Part shown: in pieces, positions 44,426 through 56,831 of the stretch
How the letters are laid out: each line of letters begins with the position of its first letter
How positions within the stretch are numbered: the first letter of the stretch is position 1
Source: Hericium rajendrae
Lineage: Eukaryota > Basidiomycota > Agaricomycetes > Russulales > Hericiaceae
Direction: 5' to 3'
DNA length: 64,000 nt
NCBI GenBank assembly: GCA_033439255.1
Contig: CM065892.1
Location: forward strand, 248,001-312,000
Program-made: the position numbers and the translations under genes
Notes under the pieces: generated by a model
Seen by the model: the letters and a program-made list of their open reading frames with translations, nothing else
Databases searched by the model: none
What the model was told of the DNA's origin: nothing

Positions 44426-47147
44426 ATGAATCTTCCCCAAGTATCGTCAATTGACGCAGAATACGACGTCATATTTGCAGGCGGTATGTGACTGTCGATC
44501 TTTACCAATTCCCCCGTCTCATGTCTCATTGTTTCAGGTGGAGCAGCAGCATGCGTGACGGCCGGCCGACTGGCCGCCGCTGATACGTCTTTGAAGATCC
44601 TTATTCTCGAAGCCGGTCTTGCGACAAAAGATCTTCACATCCATACGCAACCAGCGCGCTATCTGTCTCATCTTCGTCCTGAGTCGACAACCGTGCGGTT
44701 CCATGTTGAGCCCTATGTCGAGACACTGGGAGGCCGTTCATTGATCATACCTTGTGGACAATGCTTCGGTGGCGGATCCAGCGTGAACTGTGCGTTATAT
44801 CCTGTGTTTAATTTGGTCAGTGCGCTCACAGCTAGGCGCAGGGACTGTCTACACTCGTCCATCCGCATCCGACTTCGATGACTGGGAAACCAAATACAAG
44901 AATCCAGGATGGGGCTCGATAGATATCATTCCACTACTTCAAAAGGTGTGCGCTATCCAGTCCCATCACATGTCCGCATATGTTCATGTATATACCTCAA
45001 ATAGGCAGAGACATACCAAGTTGAGCCGAACGCGCCAACACATGGATGCAATGGCCCATTGAAGGTCTCCTATGGCGGGATTGCCACAAACGTTAACCTC
45101 AATTTCATGGATGTTGCAGGCCGTCTCGATCCGACTCGGGCGGCGGGTGGAGATACTAATGATTTCAAGACCTTGAATACCTGGACGGTGAGTACGCTGC
45201 GACGTTCGCCATCTCATATGCTTACTTATCTTCACTTTCTGTCGGAACGTAGAGGTTCCCGAAGTAAGCACTTTTCCAGCAATACGACTGATGACAGAGC
45301 ATCCGATCTAATCCTTCTACATCTAGGTGGATCAATAAAGAGACGGGACAAAGGTCCGACGCGGCGCATCATCACATATACAACCAGACAAACCCAAACC
45401 TGCACGTCGTTACCAGCGCACACGTACAACGCATTCTTTTTGAGTAAGTACACAAGTCTGGTCCATTTCCTATTGATCTCGATCTCAGCGTGACGGTGAT
45501 GCAGCGCCAATAAACGCGCCTCTGGTATTCAGTTCAAGTGGAATCCCAAATTCTTGCCTGGCGAGGACGCGGAACCGCAGGTCGTGCGTGCTCGACGACT
45601 CGTCGTCCTCTCGGCTGGGGCGTTCGGTTCTCCAGGAGTTCTTGAGCGCTCTGGGGTGGGCCAGAATAGTGTCCTTCGTTCGCTGGACATCAACGTCGTC
45701 GAGGAGCTGCCAGGAGTTGGAGACAACTTTCAAGGTTTGTCAACTCACCTGATTCAATCTAGAAAAGTATTGATTTACGTTCGCAGACCATAGTATCGCA
45801 TTCAACTGTTTTCTCGCAGCACCAGAAGCGGAAACGCTTGATGGCATCATCAGAAATAACCCGGATGTAGTTGCTGGTCAGTTATCGCTGGCTGCAGCAG
45901 TGTGTTCCATTCACAAGTGTGCCATTAGCGACGTCTAAAGAGTGGTCCGAAAATGGTACCGGCTTGATGGCGACGAAGTAAGACGCTTGTACTTCAGTTC
46001 TTCTTCCCCTTTTCTTACCGTTGTATCAGTGGATTCGACACTCTAATCAAGCTTCGTCCAAACGAGGAGGAACTTGAGATGCTAGGCCCGGAGTTTCGGC
46101 AAGTCTGGGATGCACAGTTTGCACACGCTCCCGATAAGCCCCTGATCTTTATGGGTCCCATGTCATCGTGTGTCTCGAATCTTCACAGCATCCCTGACAA
46201 CTGGCTGATATCATCCACAGTTTCATCGGGGACGTCACCAACGTGCCCGATCGAAAGTACTTCTCAAGCGCCTTCTATTTGGTGACTACCCTCTGTCTCA
46301 TAGGCACGGTCGATTCTCATATGAAGGACTCAGGCATACCCAGTCGCGAGAGGCCATGTACACATCGCATCTGCGGATGATGTAGCTGCACCGCTAGATT
46401 TCAAGTCAGGCTACTTCGAGAAGTAGGCACTGAACGAACCATCTCTTTCAACTTTGCTTAATTGACGATCCTATAGTATTGCAGACATCCAACCGTTCAT
46501 CTTGGCTTACAAGATCATGCGCGAGATATCCCGGAGAAATCATTTCTTTCGCGGAGAATATGCACCGACACATCCCGAGTTTCCGCCTGGAAGTCAGGCG
46601 GCGGTGATCGAGAATGGGATGCCTATCCCTTTCGACACGTCAAAGATCGTCTATACCAAGGAAGACGACAAGGCCATTGAGATGTATATGAGGAAGTTCA
46701 GTGAGTTGTGTCCTTTTGGGAGACAGTATGCGATGCTAACCGTAATTGCTTGGGAAGTTGGAACGGCATGGCATGCTGTGAGTTCCTTCATCGAGGTTGT
46801 CTCGCCGAGAATTGACGAGACCTCGATAGCTCGGCACCTGTGCAATGAAACCACGCGAGCAAGGTGGGGTCGTCGATTCCAGGCTCGATGTCTATGGAGT
46901 TCAAGGGCTGAAGATCGCTGGTACGTTCTACGTCCTCCAGGAAAGTGGGCCTGTATCTTATGGATCTTTCTGCGTAGACTTGTCGATTTGTCCTAGCAAT
47001 GTCGCCGCGGTATGTGAATCTCCATATCTACTTGACCTGAAATTGACCATTAGAGGGATACAGAACACGTACTCGGCAGCGGTCGCAGTAGGAGAGAAGG
47101 CTGCGGTCATAATCGCGGAAGATCTCGAAATTAAGCTCGTCGAATAG
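44426..47147 (+). CDS. GMC oxidoreductase, alcohol-oxidase-like
   Basis: FAD-dependent glucose-methanol-choline family oxidase, closest in layout to fungal alcohol (methanol) oxidases; it would yield an aldehyde and hydrogen peroxide. ATG 44426 (MNLPQVSSIDAEYDVIFAGG) has the dinucleotide motif GGGAAACVTAGRLAA split by an intron. Then LGGRSLIIPCGQCFGGGSSV, MLYTRPSASDFDDWETKYKN, LKVSYGGIATNVNLNFMDVA, RRLVVLSAGAFGSPGVLERS, INVVEELPGVGDNFQDHSIA, FIGDVTNVPDRKYFSSAFYL, and the C-terminal active-site region WHAVGTCAMKPREQGGVVDS with the catalytic His, and LSICPSNVAANTYSAAVAVG with the second catalytic Asn. It ends IAEDLEIKLVE, stop 47145-47147. No signal peptide, consistent with an intracellular or peroxisomal oxidase, though no C-terminal SKL is seen. 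More than ten introns. Confidence 0.9.
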
Positions 47148-47355
47148 AATAGTAGAAGGTATATGGTCTCACAACCTTGCTCATGAATAGACCACATTTG
47201 TGTTCAAATTTCACTAGACCCAACTCTTTGAGCTCCTTGACAAGTACACACTACTCCGGCCCAGAATATGTCCAATTTCATCGTTGGCAAAGACAGAGTA
47301 CAGTTATCAATACATCATTCCCACATCTTCCCTATCGTCTTTATTCAAACATTGC

Positions 47356-48134
47356 CTATGCCTCATGACCCATAGCCAGTTCTTCGCCAGCGTTCGGCCA
47401 GAACGCCTCTTCCAACTCGACGACCCTTGACCAGATCATTTCCATCCTGTTCCATCGTTCGGTGCCCGGCTTGACATCGAAGCTGTTGACCAGGCCTGCG
47501 AGGTCGTTGACGAATTTGACGAATTCATCGTTGGTCCAATTGGCGACGAATGCCCGGGTGAAGTGATCTTCAGGGACGGACGACCTCTCTTGCACAGACG
47601 CAGCATAGCGCCATGCATCGAGATAGACCTGGACGACAAATATGAGGCCAATTGAAGAGCATGGTATCAGAACCTGAGATTCACCTGTTCCATCGCCCAG
47701 ACGAAGACCAACCCGTCCAACACGTCGCCCTCCGCCGAGATTCGGGCCATCTCGGCCGTATAATCTCTCGTCTCCTTCCGCTCCCTCCAGTGGTCAATCT
47801 GCAGGTCGAACTTCTCCCCGTAGTCGTCGAAGAAGCCCACCTCGCGGACGACATTCTGCAGCGAGTAGACGAGGACGCGCAGGATGCTCTGGTTCAGCTG
47901 CTCTTCCTTCGAGCCTGGCACGTGCGTTGAGGACCACGGGATCGCTGCGATGAGGCGGCCAATGAAGCGAGGGTACGCGTGCGCTGCGTACAGACGGTCT
48001 TGCGCGAGCCAGAAGCCGAATAGTTTAGGGGAGACGGTGCCATTTCCGGCGGCCGTCAAGAAATCGTGCTCGGTGGCCGCAGAGTAGGGTCGGGGTGTGG
48101 AGAGCGAGTAGAGGAAGCTCGTTAGCGAAACCAT
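47356..48134 (-). CDS. TENA/THI-4-like protein (heme-oxygenase fold)
   Basis: Helical-bundle protein of the TenA/heme-oxygenase-like superfamily; members salvage thiamin pyrimidine or have unknown metal or redox roles. ATG 48134 (MVSLTSFLYSLSTPRPYSAA). Family features: ATEHDFLTAAGNGTVSPKLF, FWLAQDRLYAAHAYPRFIGR, LIAAIPWSS, QNVVREVGFFDDYGEKFDLQ, then VLDGLVFVWAMEQ, intron (47686-47634), VYLDAWRYAASVQE, TNDEFVKFVNDLAGLVNS and WNRMEMIWSRVVELEEAFWP. The final ELEEAFW is typical of TenA. About 240 residues; one intron. The thiaminase catalytic Cys is not obvious, so hydrolase activity is uncertain. Confidence 0.82.
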
Positions 48135-49047
48135 GGCTGCACGATTTGCAAGATGATAGCAAAAGCTGGCCTTGGTTAGTGTACCTTTCGACTCATATCG
48201 ACCGCAGGTTGAGTGTCGTCATCGATCACATGACAAAGGATATCGATTTCTGAATCTCAGCCTGGTCCCTTTTAACGCGAAAATTTGAAGAGACAGAATG
48301 AAAGTACTAGCGGATCGTGACAGACCTGGTAAAAACGAGGCCCTTCCTTTCATTTGAAGGAGGACCTTGAGGCGACAGAAATTCAGTGAAGGACAGCTGT
48401 GTGAAAGACACAAATGCCCATTCGGTGGACCTGTAGAGGTGAACCCGAATGTGGTTGAGTAGCATCTCGATTTAAGGGGAAGAAAGACGAGACTTATTAG
48501 CTTCCTTTACAGGCTATTGATTTCAGATGATATGAATTCTTGAGGAACCTAAAGCAAAAGTCATTCCTCAATCGACCAGCGCGCGTGCCAGAACCATGGT
48601 ACGACATAGTCTCCTGCTTGAAGGCTAGCATTCAGTTTTGTATAGATACATAAGATAGATTATGCATCGTCCATGCTATTTTCGCCCGAGAGTTGAGTGG
48701 AAGTCAACGATAAACGTTGTTGTGGGTGTTTGATGGATCATGTTGAAGCAAGTCGCGTCAAACGCGTTTGTGGCCAAGGACACACGTGATCGCGTCATTG
48801 GATCTTGTGGGATCTTGTGTTATGTCACGTCCGCGAAAAGCAGCCGGACTGAGGGCAGGAGCAACTCTGAGGAAGTATTCCAGCTCGTTTTCGCCCCTTT
48901 TCTCTCTCTCCTCATTTGTCACCGCTTTGCGAAACGCCTGCGAAGCTATTGGCTGACCGAGTTGTGACAGCAGCATAGTGAGTTGTTTCTATGCCCTTTG
49001 GCTTTTTCGCGGTTGAACTGATGTGTGCGTAGTTCCTTTGAGTAACA
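48135..49047. promoter_or_regulatory. Divergent region, TENA-like / RCC1
   Basis: About 910 bp between the two start codons. No gene recognised; open frames on both strands here look random. Probably two promoters. Confidence 0.4.
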
Positions 49048-50812
49048 ATGCCTCCTCGCAGCCGTTCACAGGCGGACACGACGACAAAGGCCGAGGGCAA
49101 GCCTGCGGCGCGCTCGAGCTCTCGTGCCACCGTGAAGGCGAAGGCGGCTGCCGCGCCGGTACCCACGCGCACCCGTGCTCCGACAAAACGTGTTGCCTCC
49201 CCAGACACATCACCATCACCCCCTCCTGCTCCTAAACGTGCACGCAGTACGGGTCCTAAGGCTGCTGCGAAGACAGAGATGCCACCGAAAACGAGAACCG
49301 CCAGGTCGAAGACGCCGGCCACCGGTGCACCCAGGAAGGCAAAGACGCCAGCCGCTGCTATCCCACCATTCATCCCACTCCCGACCTTCCCAGAGCGCAT
49401 GAGGCCCGCTCCGCAGATCTTCGTTTGGGGAGCTGGGAACTTTGGGCAGTTTGGCATGGGTCCTGATGCGTTGGGCGAGTATTCGAAGCCAAAAAAGAAT
49501 ATGTGGATCGAGTCGAAAATGGCGGAAGGGGCGTTTGGCGATGAGCCTGGTGCGGGAATCATAGCTGTGGCTGCCGGCGGGTTGCACACGCTTTTCGTGG
49601 ATGAGAAGGGGACTGTGCGTGCAATTACCTCGAACTGTTTGCCCTAGTGACGTGGTACTGACTATCTGTCAGGTCTGGTCATGCGGAGTTAATGATGACG
49701 CCGCTTTGGGTCGCGAGACAAAAGACATCCCAGATCCAGAACACCCGGGACAGTTCTTGGATGTCGATGAGCTGTCGTCTGTGCCGCATCCTCTCAAGAC
49801 GCTCGAAGATGAGGGCTTTCGCGCCGTCAAGATAGCAGCTGGCGACAGTATCTCAGCTGCCGTCAGCGCTGAGGGCAAACTACGCGTGTGGGGATCCTTC
49901 AGGGTGCGTCTTATGCCAATCTCGGTTTCATTTGAATCTAACCTGATTCATCTCTGAGCGCAGGCCAACGAAGGGTCGCTGGGCTTTGCCAGCGGACTCA
50001 GATATCAATTCACGCCAAAGGCTGTGCTCGAGGACGAGCAGTTTGTCTCTGTCGCGACGGGCAACAACCATCTTGTCGTTCTCACGACGCATGGGCATAT
50101 CTATAGCTGGGGTGCTGGAGAACAAGGCCAGCTGGGGCGCAAAATTCTCGAGCGGCGCAAGATCCATGGTACCAATCCGGAGAGGGTCGTCCTCGGTGTC
50201 CGTGGGCGTCGTGCTACCGCCGTCGGCGCCGGAAACTACCATTCGTTCGCCGTCGACGAAGCAGGCGATGTATGGGGCTGGGGACTCAACAGCGCGGGAC
50301 AGACAGGGACAGGTATCAATCCATATGACACAGATTCCATCGTCCAGACTCCACGGCGCGTGCCGGGTCTGAGCACCGCGGACCTCGGCAAAGAGGCTCG
50401 CATCGTCGAGATCGCAGGAGGAGATCTCCATACGCTTTTCCTCACCTCCGACGGGCGTGTATACGCGTGTGGACGTGCCGACAGCAGCCAGCTCGGGCTT
50501 CCTGCGGAACAGCTTGCGGATCTTGAGGAAGAGGGGCAGCACTTCGTTGCGGAGCCGGTGCAGGTGCCGTTCCCTGACAACGACGACCCTGTCGTGCACA
50601 TCTCTGCGGGAACCGGGTTTAACGCAGCGGTGACGAGGAATGGAGCGCTGTATTCTTGGGGCGAAGCTGAACAGGGTGAGGTGGGACTGGGAGAACCTGG
50701 CAAGGCTGAAACTCCCACTGTGGTGGTCCGACGAGAAGGCGGCTCGTGGGCCGCCGTGGGCGTATCATGTGGAGGGCAGCACACGTTGGGGTTGTTCAAA
50801 AAGCGGTCGTAG
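49048..50812 (+). CDS. RCC1: RCC1 homologue, Ran guanine-nucleotide exchange factor
   Basis: Chromatin-bound exchange factor for Ran, needed for nuclear transport and spindle assembly (Prp20 in budding yeast, Pim1 in fission yeast). ATG 49048 (MPPRSRSQADTTTKAEGKPA). Basic Ala/Lys/Pro-rich tail for nuclear import and DNA binding, then seven-blade propeller repeats: QIFVWGAGNFGQFGMG, IIAVAAGGLHTLFVDEKG, intron, VWSCGVNDDAALGRET, FRAVKIAAGDSISAAVS, LRVWGSFR, intron, FVSVATGNNHLVVLTTHGHI, YSWGAGEQGQLGRKI, VGAGNYHSFAVDEAGDVWGW, IAGGDLHTLFLTSDGRVYAC, ISAGTGFNAAVTRNGALYSW, VGVSCGGQHTLGLFKKRS. Stop 50812. Two short introns only. Repeats complete. Confidence 0.95.
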
Positions 50813-51498
50813 AGAAAATGGAAGGCCAAGGGCCATCGGCCGGTGAAACAAGCGCACTTTGATCCTAATTCATTTGTTCAGCTTGGAAGGCATGCATCAT
50901 AGCGATTCCCAGTACACGCTCTCACTCTAGATTAGAGATACATCTTATTGTTCCAGCTGAGCTTCGGTTTGGCTTCGGTCATAGCCTCAGTGCGGTTCAG
51001 TGCCTCCATGCACCGCACGTAAAATTTTGTGCGGGGATCACTGGGGATCTCAGGGCAAAGCACACCTCACCTCTCAACAATTTCGAGCACCGTTGGATGT
51101 TGCAGTAGACGATATCTTCGACGTCGAGCTCCATACAAGAGACCGATGCTGACGGCTAGACGCGGCCCGGGAATATTTTGAATATTTTGTCCGATGTCTA
51201 CCTCGACCTCGACTGTAACAGCCATTGTGATATCTTTCCGTTGCCTTTCCGTCGATTTCTCTTGTTCAAGATTGACCAGACATTCCCATAGCCCAACGAA
51301 ATCAGTGCAGAGCCAGTTGTACTTAGGCCTAGCCGGTGGCACAGGCTCCTCATATTAGTAGACTTCGCAGTACGTACGCAACGGCGTGTTTCAGGATGGA
51401 GACGCCGTTACCAGCACTGGCACCCATTCTTTCACGCTTTTCACTCTCTTACCAACACCTATCAATCACCAGACATCCAGCACCACGACAACTGCGCC
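50813..51498. other. Intergenic region
   Basis: About 690 bp between RCC1 and the TPR gene. A minus-strand open frame (51067-51342) has no recognisable family and no supporting codon bias. Nothing else seen. Confidence 0.35.
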
Positions 51499-53833
51499 AT
51501 GGCAAACCAGACCACCGCGACGCAGCTCAAGGACGAAGGAAACGCGCTTTTTGTAAGGAAGCAGTTCAAAGAGGCCGTGCAGAAGTATACCGCAGCGATC
51601 GCGCTCGACGACGGCAATGCGACTCTGTACGCGAACAGGGCGGCGTGCCTCCAAGCTTTGAAAAAGTGAGCAGTGGTTCATTCACCGCCATTCATCGCTT
51701 ACGACAATTCTGTCCAGGTATGAAGGAGCCATGGAGGACGCGAAAAAGGTGTGTGGTGGTTTGGTTCTGTATCTGTCCTGGTGCGCAGAATGTTAAGCGT
51801 CGCGCACAGGCCACTGAGCTGGACGAGAACTACCCAAAAGCATGGGCGCGACTTGCTAAGGCTCAAGAGGTATGCTTCCTCACAGTCCGCACTACGCCAA
51901 ATACTAACTCCTCCGATTAGTCTCTCAATAGGCTGCACGATGCGACTGACAGCTGGCAACGCGCACTTGACAAGCTTCCCCAGGAGAGCCCTTCGTCTGC
52001 CGACCTTACCCAGAAGCAGACCTACGAGGCAGCTTTGCAAGCACTGGAGGCGAAGATCGCTGCGTCCTACGCGTCAAATTTGAACGCTGATCAGGACGAC
52101 TCGGAGGACAATGGCGCAGAACCTCCCGTCCCTCCGCCTGCTGGTATGAAGCTGATCGTGGATAATGGGCAGACGCATTTCGATAGGGCGCAGAGGTTGG
52201 CTCCGATTCTGAGAGAGCGGGGCGAGACGATGAGCAGTGTGAGTCATGCGGGAAGTCCATCATGGTACGGAGAACTCACGGCGGATTCAGGTATTCCCTC
52301 TTGCTGAAGCTGGCGAGGTGAGAGCCCAATTGCCCGACTCATATAAGTCGTTCATTCCTTTGCAGTGGCTCCGAACAGGCACACGAAAAATATATGAGCT
52401 TGAAGAGAATGAGCGTATGTCGAGCGGGGTGATGGGGGTAAGGAGTCTCATTTTTCTGAATCCATGACCAGATCCAAAATTTCCTCAGGCTCTCGAAGAC
52501 GTCAGCAGCGCCATCCTGAAAGAGCATCGTGCCTTTCATTACTCCAAGAGAGACTGGTTAGATCGGTTCTTCAAGCAAGGTTAGATTTCCATCTCTCTCG
52601 TCCTGCAATTCGACTTGACTATACACTTCCTATCAGCACAATTTGAAGCCCATGCTACGGATGCGCCCGACTTGGCCAAGACGGATATGAACTTCGTCAT
52701 CTCTCATTCCCGGCGTCTTTATCGAGAGGGCGGCTGGGCTGCAGTGAGCGCTGCTCTCCTGACAAGTATTCAGTGAGCTCTCCCCTGTCCTGGTCGTTTG
52801 CTTTTCTCATACGTCTCCTCCTTTACCTCTCGAATAGCTACGTGATCGTCGTAGCCTACACGATGGGTGAAGGGCTTCACAGGAGCTCGGAGGCAGTCTT
52901 CATGCTGGACAAGGTTCTAGAAGTGCTGAAGTGGACGCCGCAAGAATGGCCAGATGCCAATCGAGACGGCACGGGGCGTTTGCTTCCGCGCTCAGTTGTG
53001 CGCACCATTCGGAGACTGCGTCTGCAGCACTATATGCAGGTATGCGGGCCTTCGGGCTTTTTTGCGTTGAATTTTACCCGTTCTGACGTGCCTCAAGGCC
53101 CTGGTCAGAGTTGGAAGCAAGGACGAGCGGTTAACGTATGACCACGCACTTGAGGAGGCAGATGCTCTCCTTGAGGATATCCGCGAACACCAGCACGAGT
53201 ACATAAACCTGGACAACAAGCCGGGTAGTCCGATAGCAATATTCACCTATACAAAGGCTTATTCCTTTGTGTCAGTCTCAAAGCGTTACTAAACATGGAG
53301 CCATGGCTTACTTGATCTTCTCATGCAGGATTAAAGGGTTCATCAACATGCGCCGCGGAATCGACGAGTACCTAAATCGCGGACGTAAAACCAGCCCAGT
53401 CGTCAAAGAATTCTTCTTGCAAGCACAAAGATATTACAAGGAAGCTGCGGAAATATTCCCATACGACGACGAACGCCGACCCTGTACGTATTCAGATACC
53501 GCTTTCTGCTTTATTGACCGCCCACTACCTGGGCATCTCATGCTCTGCATGGCTGCAGACTTCCTGACGCTAAGCCTTATGTGTCTCTTCCGCGCCGACT
53601 CACCTCTCGAACAAACTTTGCTCCGGGTCCCTGAAATAAATGAGGCGGCGCGTCAAGCGAAGGAGATCTGGGAACTGCTGCCTGCATTCCAACGGACCAT
53701 GGCCCAAATCGAGAGGCTCAACGAGTTCGAACAGACCATGCGGCACAAGCTTGATAAGAGGCGCATAACGATGGCAGCTGTTCGCTGCCCACCCTGGAGT
53801 TCTCTCCAGAACGTTCTTGATTGCGAGTTTTGA
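51499..53833 (+). CDS. TPR-repeat protein, probable co-chaperone type, long C-terminal region
   Basis: ATG 51499 (MANQTTATQLKDEGNALFVR). Residues 1-110 form three TPR motifs of the Hsp70/Hsp90-binding kind: LFVRKQFKEAVQKYTAAIAL, ATLYANRAACLQALKKYEGA and YPKAWARLAKAQESLNRLHD, with the N, N, K/R clamp positions plausible. The remainder is not a known domain: MKLIVDNGQTHFDRAQRLAP, then ISHSRRLYREGGWAAVSAAL, SSEAVFMLDKVLEVLKWTPQ, YINLDNKPGSPIAIFTYTKA, IKGFINMRRGIDEYLNRGRK, FFLQAQRYYKEAAEIFPYDD and ELLPAFQRTMAQIERLNEFE, ending LQNVLDCEF at 53831-53833. It is mostly helical, so further degenerate TPRs are likely. Function unknown; basidiomycete family, at least nine introns. Confidence 0.8.
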
Positions 53834-54251
53834 TATAGATACTCCGCACGCATTCTGTTTCTTGGAAGCTGTCTGCTATCCGGGCGCTATTAAGCTCTCC
53901 GGCCAAGTGCGAGGGCTGGAAACGCTATCTGCCGGCGCGTGCAACAAAACTAGAAAATATTGTGGTTCACTCCAAATTGTGACCTTCAATCCACTGAAAA
54001 TACTGCCGTGTGCTGCATTTACTGTACTTGTTGATTCTGTCGTGAGCTCGTCTGTCAGAATGACGCCGTACGGGTGGCATGTGTTTCCCAACAATGCGTC
54101 ATGTGATATCGAGCTGCTAGTTTCCCGACTGTTCCGCGTCGCCTCCGTGCTCGAATATCAATAACGACCTCGTCATGCAGTAGTTGCCCAAGGGCTTTCC
54201 TGCTCTACTACCATCTCCACATAGACGAACGGCGCGGACACGCTCTCCAGC
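53834..54251. other. Intergenic region
   Basis: About 420 bp between the TPR gene and the carrier gene. A CAGC/GCAGC-rich stretch (54270) belongs to the carrier. No other feature. Confidence 0.35.
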
Positions 54252-55857
54252 ATGCCTAGCGATTCCGTCATTGCCGCTGCAGCAGGTGCAGCGGGTGGTA
54301 TCGTGGCGATGACGGCAACATAGCAAGTACCATATCGTCCTTCGTGTTTATGTGAAGTATCTGACAGACCAAATCTTCAGTCCCTTGGTATTCCTATCCA
54401 CAAGAGCCGCTATGGAGACTAAGAATCAGAACAAGGTACGCTTGCTGTGCGGGTTTGGGTGTCTGTTTCAAGAAGTGGAGCATCCGTTGGCCTCGTGGGC
54501 TGGGAAGCCAACGTGGCGTCCTTGCAGTGCATGTCCCTGCCGTGCGTCCGGAACGTCTCCTATTGCTAACGCTCCCCGCAGTCCGTCTATCACGCCGTCA
54601 TCGACATTATCAAACGCGAAGGCATCGTTGGCCTATACAGCGGCCTGAACTCGAGCCTTCTCGGCATCGCTGTCACGAACGGGTGCGTTTCTTGCGTGTC
54701 AGCGCACTTGACCTTGCCTTCGTTTCGGTGTTTCGCTTCGTTATCGGAGAAGGCCGTCCCATGATTCTCGTACGCATGCGTGCATGAAACACCAAAATGG
54801 TCATATTCGTGTGACGAAGTAGACGCAACTCTCTATCCTGGTATCCATCTAATCACCATCCTCCATTTCACTGGACCGCCACTTTGGCTATAACCTTCCA
54901 AACGCTCACACGTCCATCCCTTCAGTGTATACTACTACTTCTATGAGCGCTCGAAAGGCATTATTTTTGCCTCGCGCGAAGGAAGCAAAGCACTGTCTAC
55001 CCTGGAATCTATGCTCGCCGGACTCATCGCTGGTATATTGATGTGGCCAGCTGTATCGCCGCGGGGTGCTGACGTAGAATGTGCCTAGGCTCTGCGACCA
55101 CAATCATCAGTAACCCCATCTGGGTCGTCCAAACGTCGCAGGCGGTTCACACAATGAACACGCCTTCCGACGGGTCCTCTTCTCCCGCTCCGAAGAAGCT
55201 TGGCATATTGGACACGGCCGCGCAGATCCTGCGAAACGGGGGTCTCTCGGGCTTTTGGCGTGGCATTGGACCTGCACTTGTCCTCGTCATAAATCCTGTT
55301 TTGCAATACACCGTGTTCGAGCAGCTGAAGAATACCCTTGTGCGGCGTCGAAGGGCACGGGCTGTCCCTGGCGGCATACTCCTAACCGATTTGGATTTCT
55401 TTATATTGGGTGCCTTATCGAAACTGGGTAGGTTCCGTTCCGGACGAGTCATTTACACAGATCGACTGACGCCGCCACTTCTGACTCCAGTCGCAACGGG
55501 CATTACATACCCTTACATGTAAGCGGGTGTCCGTGGCTAATCGCCTTCATATGCATTGATCCCTTGCCTCTTCAGCGTGGTAAAGTCGCGTCTGCAGGCT
55601 GGCCACGCGGGCGCTCAGCGATACCGCTCTACCCTCCATGGTCTCCAGACCATTGTGAAGGAGGAGGGTATTGATGGCCTCTACAAAGGTGTTGGAAGCA
55701 AGCTGGCACAAAGTGTTCTCACTGCGGCTATTCTGTTCGCTGGACAGCGCCGTATATTCGAGATTACAAAACGGGTAAATGGTCCACGGCTCTTCTCTCA
55801 GAAGAGAGCTGCTAATATATCAACCACCAGGCCATTTCGCCGGTAGTAACCAAATAG
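54252..55857 (+). CDS. Peroxisomal mitochondrial-carrier-family transporter (PMP47/ANT1-like)
   Basis: Carrier of the SLC25 superfamily that brings ATP or related nucleotides into peroxisomes for fatty-acid activation. ATG 54252 (MPSDSVIAAAAGAAGGIVAM). First repeat: intron with a GC donor at 54323 and acceptor at 54380, then YPLVFLSTRAAMETKNQ. Second repeat: SVYHAVIDIIKREGIVGLYS, GLNSSLLGIAVTNGVYYYFY, ALSTLESMLAGLIAG, intron, SATTIISNPIWVVQTSQAVH, GGLSGFWRGIGPALVLVINP, VLQYTVFEQLKNTL. Third repeat: LDFFILGALSKLVATGITYP, VVKSRLQAG, GLQTIVKEEGIDGLYKGVGS, QSVLTAAILFAGQRRIFEIT, ending AISPVVTK, stop 55855-55857. Three carrier motifs in order (YPLVF, NPIWVV, YPYIVVKSR). Possibly the PMP47 branch; the intron phase patterns and the Ala/Gly-rich start support the chosen ATG. 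Confidence 0.88.
54323..54380 (+). other. GC-AG intron
   Basis: Exon ends ...ACA TA and the intron begins gcaagtacc; it ends ...cttcag. Joining here gives TA|T CCC TTG, encoding the invariant YPL of the carrier motif. Using the nearby GT leaves an in-frame stop codon, so the GC donor is needed. Confidence 0.8.
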
Positions 55858-56831
55858 ATGGCTCTGTCAAGAGATGTGTTATATATCACAGTACGATTAT
55901 ATGCCGCTCTACGCCTCGTTCACGTACAAGGTCAGATCATCTACTTCAGAAGTACAAGGCGACCGAAACGTGGAATTTTCGACATGCAATGATCACCTGG
56001 AAGCCTCTACCTGTGCTTCGCAGCCAATGAACGTGGATAATATTCAGATCAGCAAACACGACTGCAAATTTTACCTTCTTCCCCTGCGTTTGACGACATT
56101 AATACCCTGCACCAGGCCCGATCATTTCCATTTAGGAATAGCTCCGAACCAGCTTAGTGGCCCGAGGATATCTTCGCGTCATTCCTGCGACCTGATGGCA
56201 GTGTTTTCTGGACGTCTGTGAACGGGAAGGTCATATCGAGATGCCGTGTGCCCAGCATAGCTTCCTCGGCAGCGGATTAAGGAGAGGGCACTGCATGACC
56301 AGGTAAATCTTGCATCGAAGCAGTGATTTTCCGCGCATCCTGCTGTGTTCATGCTTGAGAGCTTGTTTTAAGACCCGTCGCAACACAGCATCTATCGTTG
56401 CGATGCCGTCTCGACGACGACATTGGCACAGGGATGCTTCCAAAAGTGATCACAAAGTCCTTTGATCCGGACATTTCTCATGGGCGTCTTACAGCCACTT
56501 GCCGTAGACGTCCTGTATAGCTGCCGAAAGCTTCGACAGTCACTCAATGGTCAGAGTGACGCTCACATTAGGCAGTCGCCGGAGTTCTATCATTCAAGAA
56601 GCACATATGGTGTACACAACGTGTTCCAAGCCTGGCATATTTGGACTATACATAAGCGGCCCCTCAGGGCCCATATGGGAACATCGACCGTCCTCCGACT
56701 TCGAAGGACAGCAACATCGGACCATTTTCGAGTTCCGCGACTTTCAAGCGGCTTCAAAACCTTCGTGATCAACACTTGTCTCTGTCGCCGGCTTGCGTGG
56801 ATCCTCGACAGTCCCGAGAATTTGTTCGGAA
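55858..56831. other. Intergenic region
   Basis: About 970 bp between the carrier and the Zn2Cys6 regulator. Several open frames, none with recognisable sequence. Probably the regulator promoter. Confidence 0.35.

Noticed and set aside
41480-47147. Metabolite gene cluster of NmrA-like reductase, GMC oxidase and glycosyltransferase
   Set aside because: No backbone synthase or dedicated regulator lies near, and nearly 2 kb of gene-free DNA separates the reductase and the oxidase.
51067-51342. Minus-strand small gene between RCC1 and the TPR gene
   Set aside because: No family resemblance and no coding bias; probably promoter sequence.
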